A stretch of DNA of 64,000 bases from Nocardia sp. alder85J (GTDB lineage: Bacteria > Actinomycetota > Actinomycetes > Mycobacteriales > Mycobacteriaceae), in assembly GCF_020176955.2 (NCBI RefSeq), contig NZ_JAIUCZ020000003.1:372001-436000 (forward strand). Direction: 5' to 3'. Of the stretch, positions 32,515-42,964 are shown in pieces. The notes under the pieces were generated by a model that worked only from the letters and a program-made list of their open reading frames with translations, did no database searches and was not told where the DNA came from. Position numbers and translations under genes: made by a program. Positions within the stretch are counted from its first letter, which is position 1. Every line of letters starts with the position of its first letter.

Positions 32515-33117
32515 TCAATATCCCTGGACGACCTTGCGCAGTGCGTATTCGGTGACCGAGACCAGCGCCTGCTTGACCGGCTCGCGGCGACGCGCGTCCA
32601 GCGACATGATCGGCACATCGGCCGGCACCGCGAGCGCCTGCCGGATGTCCTCCAGCGGGTACCGCGGTGCGTCGTCGAACTCGTTGATGGCCACGAGGAA
32701 CGGTAGGTGCCGCGCCTCGAAGTAGTCCACCGCCGCGAAACTGTCTTCCAGCCGGCGGGTGTCGACCAGCACCACCGCGCCGATGGCGCCGCGGATCAGG
32801 TCGTCCCACATGAACCAGAAGCGGTACTGGCCCGGCGTGCCGAACAGATACAGCACCAGATCGTCGGCCAGGCTGATCCGGCCGAAATCCATCGCCACCG
32901 TGGTGGTGGCCTTGGTCGGCACGGCCGCCAGGCTGTCGACGCCGACACTGGCATTGGTCACCAATGCCTCGGTGCGCAACGGAACGATTTCCGAAACGGC
33001 ACCGACGAGAGTGGTCTTACCCACACCGAAGCCACCGGCGACCACGATCTTCGCCGAGGTTGGCTTACTGGTGCGGGTATCGACCGAGGACGTCGAATCA
33101 TATACGCCGGAGTCCAC
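32515..33117 (-). CDS. Conservon GTPase (CvnD-like, MglA/Ras-type)
   Basis: A 200-residue small GTP-binding protein. The P-loop is GGFGVGKTTL (about 28-37); G3 is the prokaryotic variant GTPGQ near residue 93; G4 is NEFD near 146 and G5 is near MSLDAR. In Streptomyces conservons this protein acts with a kinase-like sensor, a roadblock protein and a DUF742 protein in a membrane-associated GTPase switch. The start ATG lies inside the DUF742 gene (20-bp overlap), showing tight coupling. The N-terminal 20 residues are a Thr/Ser-rich tail. Confidence 0.9.
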   Translation of the reverse strand: MDSGVYDSTSSVDTRTSKPTSAKIVVAGGFGVGKTTLVGAVSEIVPLRTEALVTNASVGVDSLAAVPTKATTTVAMDFGRISLADDLVLYLFGTPGQYRFWFMWDDLIRGAIGAVVLVDTRRLEDSFAAVDYFEARHLPFLVAINEFDDAPRYPLEDIRQALAVPADVPIMSLDARRREPVKQALVSVTEYALRKVVQGY

Positions 33118-33472
33118 TGAGAACCCTTTCGATCAGCTCGCGACGTTCGTCGTCGCTGGAATCGTCTTTCAATGTCGCCGAAACCCGCACATGGCCGGCT
33201 TCGATCAGGTCGGCGACCAATACCCGTGCCACCCCGATCGGCATGCCCAATCGGGCAGCCACTTCCGCGACCGACGGCGATTCTCTGCACAACTCCACGA
33301 TCGACGTCTCGATGTTGGTGAGCTCGAACTGCCGCTCCAGGGCGACCGGATGCGATGCGACGAGCGCCTCCAATGCCAACTCGACCGTCGGCCTGGTACG
33401 GCCGGCGGTCAAGGAGTAAGGGCGGACGAGGCTCGGCTCGGCGCTTCCCACGCGTTGGTTGTTTATGTCCAT
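33098..33472 (-). CDS. DUF742 protein (CvnC-like)
   Basis: A 124-residue protein of the DUF742 family. It has the conserved opening LVRPYSLTAGRT (about 15-26) and a winged-helix-like middle (SVAEVAARLGMPIGVARVLV), then a short acidic tail. It is the third conservon component, believed to bind the GTPase or the roadblock protein. It overlaps the GTPase gene by 20 bp and starts 7 bp after the roadblock gene. Confidence 0.9.
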   Translation of the reverse strand: MDINNQRVGSAEPSLVRPYSLTAGRTRPTVELALEALVASHPVALERQFELTNIETSIVELCRESPSVAEVAARLGMPIGVARVLVADLIEAGHVRVSATLKDDSSDDERRELIERVLSGLRRI

Positions 33473-33479
33473 CCCACCG

Positions 33480-33893
33480 TCAGGAACCCATCGTGACGCG
33501 AGGTGTCGCTTGGACCGTCTGGCCCACTCGCTCGACCAACAAGGCCATCTCGTATCCCACTTGGCCGATATCGCAGGACGTGTTCGTCAGCACGGCCAGG
33601 TAGGAGCCGTCGCCCACTGCCATCAGCAATAGGTAGCCGTGCTCCATCTCGACCACCGACTGCAACACGGTGCCGCCCTCGAAGAGGTTGGACACGCCCA
33701 CCGAGAGGCTGGCGAGTCCCGCGGTCACCGCGGACAGCTGTTCGGCGCGGTCCACGGGCAACTGCGCGCTCGCGGCCATCAACAGACCGTCCGCCGAAAC
33801 CAGCACGGCGTGAGCGACGCCCGGAACCTCGTTGGCGAAGTTCGAAACCAGCCAATCCAGCTGACGGTTCGTACCACCTAGATCGGGGTTCAT
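33480..33893 (-). CDS. Roadblock/LC7 protein (CvnB-like)
   Basis: A 137-residue roadblock/LC7-domain protein. The chain opens [30 protein letters not shown], the standard start of the domain, and has the characteristic hydrophobic strand-helix-strand pattern through residue 120. In conservons it is the probable regulator (GAP-like) of the GTPase. Its ATG overlaps the stop of the sensor kinase gene by 4 bp. Confidence 0.92.
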   Translation of the reverse strand: MNPDLGGTNRQLDWLVSNFANEVPGVAHAVLVSADGLLMAASAQLPVDRAEQLSAVTAGLASLSVGVSNLFEGGTVLQSVVEMEHGYLLLMAVGDGSYLAVLTNTSCDIGQVGYEMALLVERVGQTVQATPRVTMGS

Positions 33894-36800
33894 CGGTCTC
33901 CTTTATCTCCGGTTAGGTTCATTGCTCTCATTGCGCGGCCATCCCGGACGCCCTGCTGGTGACGACTCAGACTTGACCTGATGGATTCTGGATCGCGGTC
34001 GGTGCTCGCGTCGGTGTTTCCGGTGACACCACCTGGAACCAGTCGGTTACCCGGATCGCGCTGCGGCAATCCGGCCGCCGTCCGCCGCTCCGGCTGTACC
34101 TCCACCGCGTGACGCGCGGCCTGCCAGCCCTCGTCACCAGGTGATTCGAAGGAGGCGGCCACCTGGGACCGGTCCGCATTCGGATCCTGGAGCCAGGCGG
34201 ACATCATCTCGGCGAAGATCGGCGTACCGCCGATCACTGGATCGGCCTCCATCGTCGGCTGTAGCCGCGTCTGGAAGAACGAAGCGGTCTTCTGCGGGTT
34301 GGCCCGGTAGCTGTGCCGCCCGCGCTCGCGACCGTCACCGGCAGCGTCCTCGAGGTGGTCACCGGGCGTGCGTAGGCCGGGGGTCGGCTCCGGTCTCGGC
34401 GGCAGCCCGGCGCCGGGCTGGCGGCGGGGCAGGCCGGTGGGCAGGCCACCGGAGGGATCCCGCTGCGGCAGACCGGTGTCCGGGGTGGCGTCGCGCTGCG
34501 GCAGGCCGCCGGGCTGACGCTGCGGCAGACCCGTCGCACCGGTATCCCGCTGTGGGAGACCGTGCGAACCCGTGTCCCGCTGTGGGAGACCGTGCGAACC
34601 GGTGTCCCGCTGCGGTAGCCGGGTGGCGCCCGCATCCCGCTGCGGCAGGCCGGGCGCACCGGTATCCCGCTGTGGGAGACCATGAGAACCCGTATCCCGC
34701 TGCGGAAGCCGGGTGGCACCCGCATCCCGCTGCGGCAGACCGGGCGCACCGGGCTCGCGCTGCGGCAGACCGTGCGAACCCGTATCACGCTGCGGCAGAC
34801 CGGTAGGGCCGGCTTCCCGCTGCGGCAGGCCCGTCGCACCGGCTTCCCGCTGCGGCAGACTGTGCGAACCCGTGTCACGTTGCGGCAAGCCGGTGGGACC
34901 GGTTTCCCGCTGCGGCTGACCCGGCGCACCGACCTGGGGCAATCGGGCCGCACTCGGATCCCGCTGCGGCAGGCCGGAACCCGGCTCCCGCTGCGGCAGA
35001 CCGTGTGAACCCGTATCGCGCTGCGGCAGGCCGCTCGGCCCGGCGTCCCGGCGCGGCAGGCCCGGCGCACCCACGTCCCGCTGCGGCAGGCCGGTGGCGG
35101 GATCGCGCTGCGGCATCCCGGGTGAGGTCGGCTCGCGGCGCGGGAGGCCGCCGGACTGGGTGTCGCGAGTGGGCAGACCGGGTGCGGCGGTGTCGCGCGG
35201 CGGCGCACCGGCGCCGGGCTCACGCGGCGGCAGACCGGGCGCCGGGCGCTGCGGCAGGCCGCTGCCCGGGGTGGTCGGCGGCCGCGGCGGCAGTCCGGTC
35301 GGGGCCGCGTCGCGCTGCGGCAGGCCGTTGGGGGCGGACGGCGGACCGGCCGGCCGCTGGGACAGGCCGTTGGGGCCCGGCGCCGCGCTGCCACCCGGTA
35401 TTCCGTTGCTCCCGGGCTGGCGCTGCGGCAGCCCGCTCGGCGGCATACCGGTGGTCGCCGGCGGCGGCCCGGCCGGTCGCGGCGGCTGGCCCGGAGTCAC
35501 ACCCGGCTGGCGCTTGAGCATGTTCGCCGCCAGCCCCGGCTGCGGCTGCGGCGTACCGCTGCCCGCCGGTCGCGGGGGCAGCCCGGTACCCGGCTGCGGC
35601 TGCGGCTGCTGCGGCCCGTTCGCACCCGGATCGCGCTGCGGCAGACCGGGATTGCGCAGATTGGGATCGGAGACGGTGTGCCGCACGGTCGGGCCGTTGG
35701 TGCCCGGCTGCCGCTGCGGCAGGCCACCGCCCGGCTCGCGCTGCGGCAGCGGACCGCTCGGCGGCGCCGACAACGGAGTCCCGTTGGGACCCTTCGTCCC
35801 CGTGGTGCCGTTGATCCCGGCGGCGCCGTTGGCGGCGACGGTGCGATCGGTGCCGTTGGCCGAAATCGGCCCGCTCACACCGGGATCCACCGTCACCATC
35901 ATGTTGCCGCTGGGCGTCCGAGTGACCGCCCGCATCTGCATCGAGGACGGGCCGGTGGACTGCACCGGATTGTTCGGCTGGCTCGGCGTCGGCGCCGGGA
36001 CCGTGACCATGCCGCCGGGGGGCGCCACGATGAGCACCTTGGGCACGTGCACCGTCACAGTGACGCCGGGATCGCGGGCGGTGTCGAAGGTGGGCCGCAG
36101 GCGCACGGTCAGACCGTGCCGCTCGGCCAACCGGCTCACCACGAACAGGCCCATGTGCCGCGCGGTGTCGGAACCGACCTCGGCGGTGGTCTCCAGCCGG
36201 CGGTTGATGTCGGCCATCTCCGCGGGCGGCATACCGATGCCGCGGTCCGCGACCTCGATCAGCACGCCCTGATCGTGCGCCTGCGCGAAGGTGAACTTGA
36301 CGTCCGTCTCCGGCGGCGAGGCGCGCAGCGCGTTGTCGAGCAGCTCGGCGAACAGGTGCGCGAGGTCGGAGGCGGCCGGTTCGGTGATGGCACCGCGCGG
36401 TGTGGCGCCCAGCTTCACCCGCTCGTAGTCCTCGACCTCGGAGATCGCGGCACGCAGCACGTCGGCGATCTCGACCGGGGCGGACTTGGTGCGGCGCTGC
36501 CGGGTACCGGCCAGAATCAGCAGGTTGTCGCCATTGCGGCGCATACGGGCGGCGAGATGGTCCAGCCGGAAGAGGTTCTCCAGCAGACGCGGGTCCTTCT
36601 CGTCGTACTCCATCGCCTCGATCAGCGAGAGCTGATGGTCGACAAGGGACTTCGAGCGCCGCGCCAGGGTCTCGAACATGTCGTTGACCTGGGTACGCAT
36701 CGCGGCCTGGTCGGCGGCGAGGCGCAGCGCCTGGCCGTGGATGTCGTCGACCGCGCGGGCCAGCTGGCCGATCTCCTCGTCGGTGTGCACCGGCATCGGC

Positions 36801-37900
36801 TCCAGCGGCACGTCCTCCGGGCTGGCGCCGTCGCGCAGCCGCGACACCTCGTGACCCAGGTCGTGCTCGGCCACGCGCAGCGCGGCCAGGCGCAGCTTGC
36901 GCAGCGGGACGATCATCGACCGCGCGATGACCACGGCCAGCAGCAGCGCGGCCAGGATGGTGGTGATGACGATCGCCGAGTATCGGATGGCACCGGTGCG
37001 GGAGTTGTCCGCGAGGGTGTCGACCAGCGAGGTGATGTCCGCGGTGGAGCGGTCGACGATCTTCTGGTAGTCCGCGAGGCTGGTCTCCGAGGACTGCTTC
37101 ATGTCCTGGATCGGCACCTGGCCGGAGGCCACCTGCGGGCCGCTGCCCAGTTGCTGCCGATTGTCGGCCTCGGCGATGAGATCGGCGATGGTTTGGTCGC
37201 CGTCCGGGAAGCGGTGTGCGAGCACGCCCAGCATCTGCCGCTCGGTGGAGACCGCCACCAGATAGTCGCGCAGCCCGTCCTTGGGGCTGCCGCGCAGCGC
37301 GGTGGCGATGGCGGCGCTCTGGGTCACCAGGGCCGCGCGGGTGTTCAGCGAATCGACCAGCCGCAGCTTCGCGGATTCCACGCTCGGGTCGGCGACCGTG
37401 CCGACGATGGATTCCACCGTCTTCACGCTGTTCTGCCGGATGCCCTCTTCCTGGTTCAGGGCATCGGGAACGCTGTGTGCCGGAGTCTTTCCGGCGGAGC
37501 GCACCGCGCGGGCGCTGGTGATCATGGCATCGAGTGCGGCCCGGCCGCCGGACACACCGTCCAGTTTGGATTCGGCCCTGACCGCGGCGTCGATCGCCGC
37601 ATCCAGTTTGGTGAGATCGGCATCGTCGACCACCGACTGGGTGCCGATCTGGACCATCTGGGAGGCGGCGATGGTGCCGGCCGCGGCGCTCAGACCGGTG
37701 ACCGCCGGGATCGCCTCGACCTGACCTACGGAGGAGTTGAGCCTGCTCGAGTCGCCGAACTCGGATGCGATCCGGGATGCTCCGAGTACCACCGCCACCA
37801 GCAGGGGGACGGCCAGCACGGCCGTGACCTTCCAGCGCAGGTCCCAGTTGCCGAGCGCCCAACGCTTCGTACCGGGCCTAGCGGCGTCACGCATCTCCAC
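33890..37900 (-). CDS. Conservon sensor histidine kinase-like protein (CvnA) with giant LPQR-repeat tail
   Basis: A 1336-residue membrane sensor. Order: short N-terminus, transmembrane helix (about 24-44), extracellular nitrate/nitrite-sensing-type helical domain (about 45-305), second helix (about 308-330), HAMP (about 335-395), a dimerisation helix region ([18 protein letters not shown]) and an ATPase domain (about 500-625, with [13 protein letters not shown] and GIGMPPAEM). Then about 560 residues of Pro/Gly/Gln-rich repeats built on GLPQRD units, and a conserved tail ([16 protein letters not shown]) near residue 1240. Family members normally have a much shorter disordered tail. It overlaps the roadblock gene by 4 bp. 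Confidence 0.9.
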   Translation of the reverse strand: MEMRDAARPGTKRWALGNWDLRWKVTAVLAVPLLVAVVLGASRIASEFGDSSRLNSSVGQVEAIPAVTGLSAAAGTIAASQMVQIGTQSVVDDADLTKLDAAIDAAVRAESKLDGVSGGRAALDAMITSARAVRSAGKTPAHSVPDALNQEEGIRQNSVKTVESIVGTVADPSVESAKLRLVDSLNTRAALVTQSAAIATALRGSPKDGLRDYLVAVSTERQMLGVLAHRFPDGDQTIADLIAEADNRQQLGSGPQVASGQVPIQDMKQSSETSLADYQKIVDRSTADITSLVDTLADNSRTGAIRYSAIVITTILAALLLAVVIARSMIVPLRKLRLAALRVAEHDLGHEVSRLRDGASPEDVPLEPMPVHTDEEIGQLARAVDDIHGQALRLAADQAAMRTQVNDMFETLARRSKSLVDHQLSLIEAMEYDEKDPRLLENLFRLDHLAARMRRNGDNLLILAGTRQRRTKSAPVEIADVLRAAISEVEDYERVKLGATPRGAITEPAASDLAHLFAELLDNALRASPPETDVKFTFAQAHDQGVLIEVADRGIGMPPAEMADINRRLETTAEVGSDTARHMGLFVVSRLAERHGLTVRLRPTFDTARDPGVTVTVHVPKVLIVAPPGGMVTVPAPTPSQPNNPVQSTGPSSMQMRAVTRTPSGNMMVTVDPGVSGPISANGTDRTVAANGAAGINGTTGTKGPNGTPLSAPPSGPLPQREPGGGLPQRQPGTNGPTVRHTVSDPNLRNPGLPQRDPGANGPQQPQPQPGTGLPPRPAGSGTPQPQPGLAANMLKRQPGVTPGQPPRPAGPPPATTGMPPSGLPQRQPGSNGIPGGSAAPGPNGLSQRPAGPPSAPNGLPQRDAAPTGLPPRPPTTPGSGLPQRPAPGLPPREPGAGAPPRDTAAPGLPTRDTQSGGLPRREPTSPGMPQRDPATGLPQRDVGAPGLPRRDAGPSGLPQRDTGSHGLPQREPGSGLPQRDPSAARLPQVGAPGQPQRETGPTGLPQRDTGSHSLPQREAGATGLPQREAGPTGLPQRDTGSHGLPQREPGAPGLPQRDAGATRLPQRDTGSHGLPQRDTGAPGLPQRDAGATRLPQRDTGSHGLPQRDTGSHGLPQRDTGATGLPQRQPGGLPQRDATPDTGLPQRDPSGGLPTGLPRRQPGAGLPPRPEPTPGLRTPGDHLEDAAGDGRERGRHSYRANPQKTASFFQTRLQPTMEADPVIGGTPIFAEMMSAWLQDPNADRSQVAASFESPGDEGWQAARHAVEVQPERRTAAGLPQRDPGNRLVPGGVTGNTDASTDRDPESIRSSLSRHQQGVRDGRAMRAMNLTGDKGDR
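34380..35770. repeat. LPQR-coding repeat region in cvnA-like gene
   Basis: About 1.4 kb of degenerate repeats on a roughly 30-bp unit (CGCTGCGGCAGGCC and variants on the plus strand). It codes about 25 LPQR motifs with spacers such as DTGSHG, DAGATR and EPGAPG. The densest near-identical copies lie at 34550-34900. Confidence 0.9.
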
Positions 37901-38213
37901 TCACTTTCCAAACTGGCCCCAGCCATGCGCCATGAGCGAGCCTCCGCGATCGCACGCTGGGCTCGACAGGCGGAGCTGGCCGAGAACTGCGGCTGGCCGA
38001 GAAAATTGCGTCCATGACGGCCGATATATGTGGCATGCGATTCTAACGGATCAATAACTTCTTGTGTGACCTCTTGGCATTCCCCGGCCACCAACCAGCC
38101 CATTCTGGACAAAATCAAAGGTCGCGGCGTCCGCCCGGACGTCGCGTGAAGTCTGCCACAATCAGGCTGATCTATCGAGGCGGGCATCAGAGGCGAGGCA
38201 GGGAGTCACAGGG
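37901..38213. other. 313-bp divergent region, conservon / prpE-like gene
   Basis: It holds the promoters of two divergent genes and is AT-richer than its surroundings near 38030-38070 (GATATATG, TTCTAACGGATCAATAAC). The AGGGAG ribosome site of the TTG-started prpE-like gene is at its right end. I see no ORF or clear palindrome. Confidence 0.35.
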
Positions 38214-40316
38214 TTGAACGCGAAGCGGGAGTACCGGCCCACCTACCAAACGAGCCTGGTCGATCCCTCGGACTTCTGGCGCGCTGCGGCCGAGGCTATC
38301 AGCTGGGACGTTCCGCCCACACAGATCCTCGACGCCACGGCCCGTCCGACCGCTCGGTGGTTTCCCGATGCTCGCCTGAACACCTCCTACAACGCACTCG
38401 ATCGTCATGTGCGCGATATCACACCGGAAGAGGACTCGACGCAACTCGAAGCGCCCCAACCGGACTCGGCCGGCCGCCCCACGGCTCCGGGGGGTCGCGC
38501 ACACCAGCCGGCCCTAATCTATGACTCGGCCATGACCGGCGCCAGTCGAACCTACACCTACGCCGAATTGCTGGCGGAGGTGGCGCAGTTCGCCGGCGCG
38601 ATGCTGCGACTGGGCGTGCGCACCGGCGATCGTGTGGTCATCTACCTGCCGATGATCCCGGAGGCCGTGGTCGCGATGCTGGCCTGCGCCCGGATCGGCG
38701 CCGTGCACTCGGTGGTGTTCGGCGGATTCGCCGCGCACGAGCTGGCCGCCCGCATCGACGATGCCCAGCCCACACTCATCGTCACCGCCTCCGGCGGCCT
38801 GGAACCGGGCCGGCGGATCGAGTACCCGCCGATCGTGTTGCAGGCGCTGGACCTGACCAAGACCGCGGCTCCGCACCACGTGGTGGTGAAGCAGCGCGAG
38901 GGCTTCCCGGTGATCCCCTTCGCCGCTCCCCAACCGGCCACCGAACATTTGCCGGATTCCTCGGAAACCGTTGCGGCACAGTGGCTGGACTGGGAAGACA
39001 TGATTCTGGACGCGGAACCGGCCGACCCGGTGCCGATGGCCGCCACCGATCCGCTCTACATCCTCTACACCTCCGGTACCACCGGCCGGCCCAAGGGCGT
39101 CGTGCGCGACAACGGCGGGCACGCGGTCGCGCTGACCTGGTCGATGCGCAACATCTACGACGTGGCGCCGGGCCAGGTGATGCTCACCACCTCCGACATC
39201 GGCTGGGTGGTCGGACACTCCTACATCGTCTATGCCCCCTTACTGGCGGGCGCGACAACCGTTCTGTACGAAGGCAAACCGATCGGTACGCCGGACTCCG
39301 CCGCCTACTGGCGGGTGGTCGAGAAGTACGGCGTGGATGTGATGTTCACCGCCCCCACGGCCCTGCGCGCCATCCGCCGCGCCGACCCCGACGCCGCGCT
39401 GGCCGGCCATCACGATCTCTCCTCGCTGCGCGCCCTGTTCTGCGCCGGCGAACGACTGGATCCGCCCACCTACCAGTGGGTCCGTGACACCCTGCTGGCC
39501 GGCCATCCGGACATCCCCGTGGTGGACCACTGGTGGCAGACCGAGACCGGCTGGCCGATCTGCGCGGATCCCATAGGGCTACAAGAACTTCCGATCAAAC
39601 CCGGCTCGGCCTCGGTACCGGTCCCCGGCTACCGCCTGCGGGTCCTGGACTACGAGGGCCGCGCGGTACCACCCGGCACCGAGGGCAACATCGTCATCGG
39701 CCTCCCCTTGCCTCCCGGCACCCTCACCGGCCTGTGGGGCGACGACGAGCGCTTCGCCCGCTCCTATCTCTCCGCCTACCCCGGCCACTATCTGACCGGC
39801 GACTCCGGATATTTCGACGAGGACGGCTACCTCTTCGTCCTGGGCCGTAGCGACGACGTGATCAACATGGCCGGCCACCGCCTCTCGGCCGGCGGGATAG
39901 AAGCAGCCGTCGCCGGCCACGAGGCCGTCGCCGAATGCGCCGTGATCGGCATCCCCGACGAACTCAAGGGCCAGCGCCCGATCGCCTACGTGGTCCTCAA
40001 GGCGGCCGCCACCGACATCGACCCCGCCCGCCTGCGCGACGAGGTCATCGCCCGGGTCCGCGATCAGATCGGCGCCATCGCCACCCTGCACGACGTCGTG
40101 ATCGTCCAGGGTCTCCCGAAGACCCGCTCCGGCAAGATCCTCCGCCGCACCATGCGCCAGATCGCCTCCGACGAGGCCTGGGAGATGCCCGCCACCATCG
40201 AGGACCCGGCCGTCCTGCTGGCCTTCGAGGACCAGATCCTCGCCGGCCGCGCCGACACCCATCCCACCGAAAAAGCCTCTGCTCCCGCCTCTTCCGACGA
40301 GGACCCGACGGCCTGA
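38214..40316 (+). CDS. prpE: Propionyl-CoA synthetase-like acyl-CoA ligase
   Basis: A 700-residue AMP-forming acyl-CoA synthetase of the acetyl/propionyl type. The ATP motif is [19 protein letters not shown] (about 282-300), the A5 motif is [11 protein letters not shown] and the catalytic lysine lies in [17 protein letters not shown] near the end. The N-terminal NALDRHV and [11 protein letters not shown] segments match PrpE more than Acs. A 25-residue low-complexity insertion (about 70-95) interrupts the usual NALDRHV...QPALIYDS spacing. It activates propionate or a close short-chain acid in the cytoplasm. TTG start at 38214 is supported by AGGGAG eight bases upstream. Confidence 0.85.
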   Translation: MNAKREYRPTYQTSLVDPSDFWRAAAEAISWDVPPTQILDATARPTARWFPDARLNTSYNALDRHVRDITPEEDSTQLEAPQPDSAGRPTAPGGRAHQPALIYDSAMTGASRTYTYAELLAEVAQFAGAMLRLGVRTGDRVVIYLPMIPEAVVAMLACARIGAVHSVVFGGFAAHELAARIDDAQPTLIVTASGGLEPGRRIEYPPIVLQALDLTKTAAPHHVVVKQREGFPVIPFAAPQPATEHLPDSSETVAAQWLDWEDMILDAEPADPVPMAATDPLYILYTSGTTGRPKGVVRDNGGHAVALTWSMRNIYDVAPGQVMLTTSDIGWVVGHSYIVYAPLLAGATTVLYEGKPIGTPDSAAYWRVVEKYGVDVMFTAPTALRAIRRADPDAALAGHHDLSSLRALFCAGERLDPPTYQWVRDTLLAGHPDIPVVDHWWQTETGWPICADPIGLQELPIKPGSASVPVPGYRLRVLDYEGRAVPPGTEGNIVIGLPLPPGTLTGLWGDDERFARSYLSAYPGHYLTGDSGYFDEDGYLFVLGRSDDVINMAGHRLSAGGIEAAVAGHEAVAECAVIGIPDELKGQRPIAYVVLKAAATDIDPARLRDEVIARVRDQIGAIATLHDVVIVQGLPKTRSGKILRRTMRQIASDEAWEMPATIEDPAVLLAFEDQILAGRADTHPTEKASAPASSDEDPTA

Positions 40317-40450
40317 CCCGTTACCCCACCGGCAGGCCCCCCGCCCTCCTGCCCCGGACCCCGACCGTCCAGCAGGCCCGATCGCCGCAGCCGCCTCCCA
40401 AACCCAGCCTGAAACCACCCTCCGACCGTCCCGCCTCCCCGCCCCGCCAC

Positions 40451-40545
40451 GGTTTGTGGCCGCCCCCGGCGTTCCGGCGCCCGATGCGATGCGACGAAGG
40501 AGCAAGCAGCGGGTGCCGGAACGCCGGGGTTACAGGCCACAAACC
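40451..40545. terminator. Long imperfect hairpin downstream of prpE-like gene
   Basis: The left arm (40451-40483, starting GGTTTGTGGCC) pairs with the right arm (40510-40545) over 11 bp, then across a short bulge over 15 bp (CCCCGGCGTTCCGGC) plus 4 bp, with a 26-nt loop. It is far longer than a normal terminator. The right arm lies in the first of three 46-bp repeats. Confidence 0.6.
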
Positions 40546-40669
40546 AGCGAGGCGAAGCCGAAGCAGTCAAACACAGCACAGGCCACAAACCAGCGAGGCG
40601 AAGCCGAAGCAATCAAACACAGCACAGGCCACGAGTCCGCGAGGCGAAGCCGAAGCAATCAAACACAGT
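40532..40669. repeat. 46-bp tandem repeat, three copies
   Basis: ACAGGCCAC begins at 40532, 40578 and 40624, an exact 46-bp period. Each unit contains GCGAGGCGAAGCCGAAGCA and ends TCAAACACAG. The third unit has diverged at ACGAGTCCGC. The array ends directly at the -10 region of prrA. Confidence 0.88.
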
Positions 40670-40681
40670 AGCGTGTGGTGG

Positions 40682-41386
40682 GTGGACACGGTTCCTACCG
40701 TCTTATTGGTGGACGACGACGAGGATCTGCTGGCGTCGGTGCAGCGTGGGTTGCGGCTGTCCGGGTTCGAGGTGCTGATCGCCAGAGACGGGGCGGCCGC
40801 GCTGCGCAGTGTCGGTGAGCAATCGCCCGATGCGATCGTGCTCGATATGAACATGCCGGTGCTGGACGGGGCCGGGGTGGTGACCGCGCTGCGGGCGATG
40901 GGCAACGAGGTGCCGATCTGCGTGCTGTCGGCGCGCAACTCGGTCGACGACCGGATCGCGGGCCTGGAGTCCGGGGCCGACGACTATCTGGTGAAACCGT
41001 TCGTGCTGGCCGAACTGGTCGCGCGGATCCGCGCCCTGCTGCGACGCCGCAGCGATGCCGCCGTCCCGGCCGGGACCGGTCCGGCCGGAATCACGGTGGG
41101 CCCGCTAGAGGTCGACGTCGCCGGGTATCGCGCACTGCTCAACGGGCAGGAGATCGAGCTCACCAAGCGGGAATTCGAGTTGCTGTCCACGCTGGCCCGC
41201 AATGCGGGCGTGGTGCTGAGCCGGGAGCGGCTGCTGGAACTGGTGTGGGGCTACGACTTCGCCGCGGACACCAACGTCGTCGACGTCTTCGTCGGCTATC
41301 TGCGCCGCAAGCTGGAGGCGGGCGATACGCCGCGGCTGTTGCACACCATCCGAGGGGTCGGCTTCGTGCTCCGGGCGCCGAAGTGA
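40682..41386 (+). CDS. prrA: Response regulator PrrA
   Basis: A 234-residue OmpR/PhoB-type response regulator. The receiver domain (about 1-118) has the acidic pair DDDED, phospho-acceptor Asp in [12 protein letters not shown] and the conserved Lys in YLVKPF. The winged-helix output domain (about 135-230) includes [15 protein letters not shown] and [12 protein letters not shown]. Neighbouring prrB and accD3 and the close length match support PrrA (Rv0903c), which is essential in mycobacteria and tied to nitrogen and redox responses. The GTG start is preceded by TAGCGT (40669-40674) seven bases away, suggesting leaderless translation; the longer frame is not supported. Confidence 0.9.
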   Translation: MDTVPTVLLVDDDEDLLASVQRGLRLSGFEVLIARDGAAALRSVGEQSPDAIVLDMNMPVLDGAGVVTALRAMGNEVPICVLSARNSVDDRIAGLESGADDYLVKPFVLAELVARIRALLRRRSDAAVPAGTGPAGITVGPLEVDVAGYRALLNGQEIELTKREFELLSTLARNAGVVLSRERLLELVWGYDFAADTNVVDVFVGYLRRKLEAGDTPRLLHTIRGVGFVLRAPK

Positions 41387-42861
41387 GCGGCGGCGCGGGC
41401 GCAGACACGAGCACCGGCACCGGCACCGGCACCGGCACCGGCACCGGCACCGGCACCGGCACCGGCACCGGCACCGGCACCGAAAAACGTACCGGCGCAA
41501 CGGCTACCGTCTGCCATCCCCGGCGGCGGCGCGGCTCGTATTCGCTGCGCACCCGGGTGGCGACGGCGACCGCGCTCGGCGCGACCGTCATCGCCGCGGT
41601 GGTCAGCTGGTTGTCGGTGCAGGCGCTGGAACGCAACAATCTGGCCCAGGCCGATCAGGAGCTGACCATCGCGGCGCGGATCGTGCTGATCCAGCCGGTG
41701 ATCGCGGTCGGGGTGCTCTCGCTGGTTGGTCCCAATCACGACCTCGCGGTCACGGTCCGCGACGACAGCACGGTGGTCTCCAGCACCAGTGTGCATCTGC
41801 CGGAACTGCATCCGGGATCACAGACCATCTCGCTGGACGGCGTCCCGTTCCGGGTGCTGACCACCACCGACAATCAGCCCACGGGCCGGATCGTGTCCAT
41901 CGGCATCCCGTTGACCCAGGCGTATCACGCCACCGCCGAACAACGCCGCTGGGTGCTGGCCGCGGCCGTGCTGACCATCGCCGCGACCGCGGGGCTGGGC
42001 TGGGTGTTCGGCGGGCGCGCGGTGCGCCCGATCGTCCATCTGACCGAACAGGTCGGCGCCTACGGCGCCACCGGGCAGCCGGACGAGCCGGTGGACGGCG
42101 CCGGGGTGCGCGAGGCCGAACAGCTCGCCGACGCCCTGAACGGCCTGCTGGAACGGGTGAACCGAGCGCAGGGGGAAACCGCCGCGGCGCTGGAGACCGC
42201 ACGCGATTTCGCCGCCGTGTCGGCGCACGAGTTGCGCACCCCGCTCACCGCGATGCGCACCGACCTGGAAGTACTGCGCACCCTCGACCTGGACGAGCAG
42301 CAACGCACCGAGATCCTCGACGATCTGCAACGCAGCCAGGGCCGGGTGGAGGCCACGCTGGCGGCGCTGGAACGGCTGGCCGCCGGTGAGCTCACCAACG
42401 ACAGCGATCTGGTCCGCACCGATGTCGCCGAACTGGTCGATCAGGCCGCGCACGATGCCATGCGGCACTATCCGAAGCTGACCGTGCGCATCGACACCGA
42501 TCCGGAGCTGATCATCCGCGGCCTGCCGACCGGCCTGCGGCTGGCGGTCGACAATGCCCTGACCAATTCGGTCCGGCACGGCGGGGCCACCGAGGCGCTG
42601 GTGTCGGCGCACCGGACCGGCGACGGCGCGATCGTGTTGTCGGTCGACGACAACGGCCGCGGCATCCCGCCCGCCGAACGCGAGGCGGTGTTCCAGCGCT
42701 TCGTCCGCGGCAGCTATGCCAGCAAGGGCGGCTCCGGCCTGGGTCTGGCGCTGGTCGCCCAGCAGGCCCAATTGCACGGTGGCCGAGCGTTTTTCGACGA
42801 CGGCACGCTCGGCGGGGTGCGCCTGAAGCTGGTGCTGCCGGATCACCGCTACCCGGCGTAG
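41383..42861 (+). CDS. prrB: Sensor histidine kinase PrrB with (Thr-Gly)n N-terminus
   Basis: A 492-residue membrane histidine kinase. The N-terminal cytoplasmic tail contains eleven Thr-Gly pairs, then a basic stretch. Two transmembrane helices (about 65-85 and 190-210) flank an extracytoplasmic sensor domain. HAMP follows, then the H-box [19 protein letters not shown] and ATPase boxes [21 protein letters not shown] and [19 protein letters not shown]. The GTG at 41383 overlaps the prrA stop (GTGA). The repeat tail is unusual for PrrB. Confidence 0.88.
   Translation: MSGGAGADTSTGTGTGTGTGTGTGTGTGTGTGTEKRTGATATVCHPRRRRGSYSLRTRVATATALGATVIAAVVSWLSVQALERNNLAQADQELTIAARIVLIQPVIAVGVLSLVGPNHDLAVTVRDDSTVVSSTSVHLPELHPGSQTISLDGVPFRVLTTTDNQPTGRIVSIGIPLTQAYHATAEQRRWVLAAAVLTIAATAGLGWVFGGRAVRPIVHLTEQVGAYGATGQPDEPVDGAGVREAEQLADALNGLLERVNRAQGETAAALETARDFAAVSAHELRTPLTAMRTDLEVLRTLDLDEQQRTEILDDLQRSQGRVEATLAALERLAAGELTNDSDLVRTDVAELVDQAAHDAMRHYPKLTVRIDTDPELIIRGLPTGLRLAVDNALTNSVRHGGATEALVSAHRTGDGAIVLSVDDNGRGIPPAEREAVFQRFVRGSYASKGGSGLGLALVAQQAQLHGGRAFFDDGTLGGVRLKLVLPDHRYPA
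41413..41478. repeat. Hexanucleotide microsatellite (ACCGGC)11 in prrB
   Basis: Eleven perfect ACCGGC units, followed by a half unit, encode Thr-Gly repeats. Slippage would change length by two residues per unit without frameshift. Confidence 0.97.
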
Positions 42862-42964
42862 ACCGCGAACCCGCCTCCGCGGCAGGACCACCCGGGCCCA
42901 ATCCTTACCGAATCCTCAGAGACGCGCCAGAATTGGCGCCGAGTGCACCCGCTACGGTTCGTCG

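Noticed and set aside
33890..37900. Two genes: a kinase and a separate repeat protein
   Set aside because: One frame runs uninterrupted from the membrane domain to the conserved C-terminal tail, and the tail motif belongs to this kinase family.
38470..38520. Frameshift in the prpE-like gene
   Set aside because: The low-complexity insertion keeps the frame, and both flanks match the family, so it is an insertion.
41401..41481. Sequencing artefact instead of a real repeat in prrB
   Set aside because: Cannot be excluded from one sequence, but the frame stays open and the downstream kinase is intact, so I kept it as a true microsatellite.
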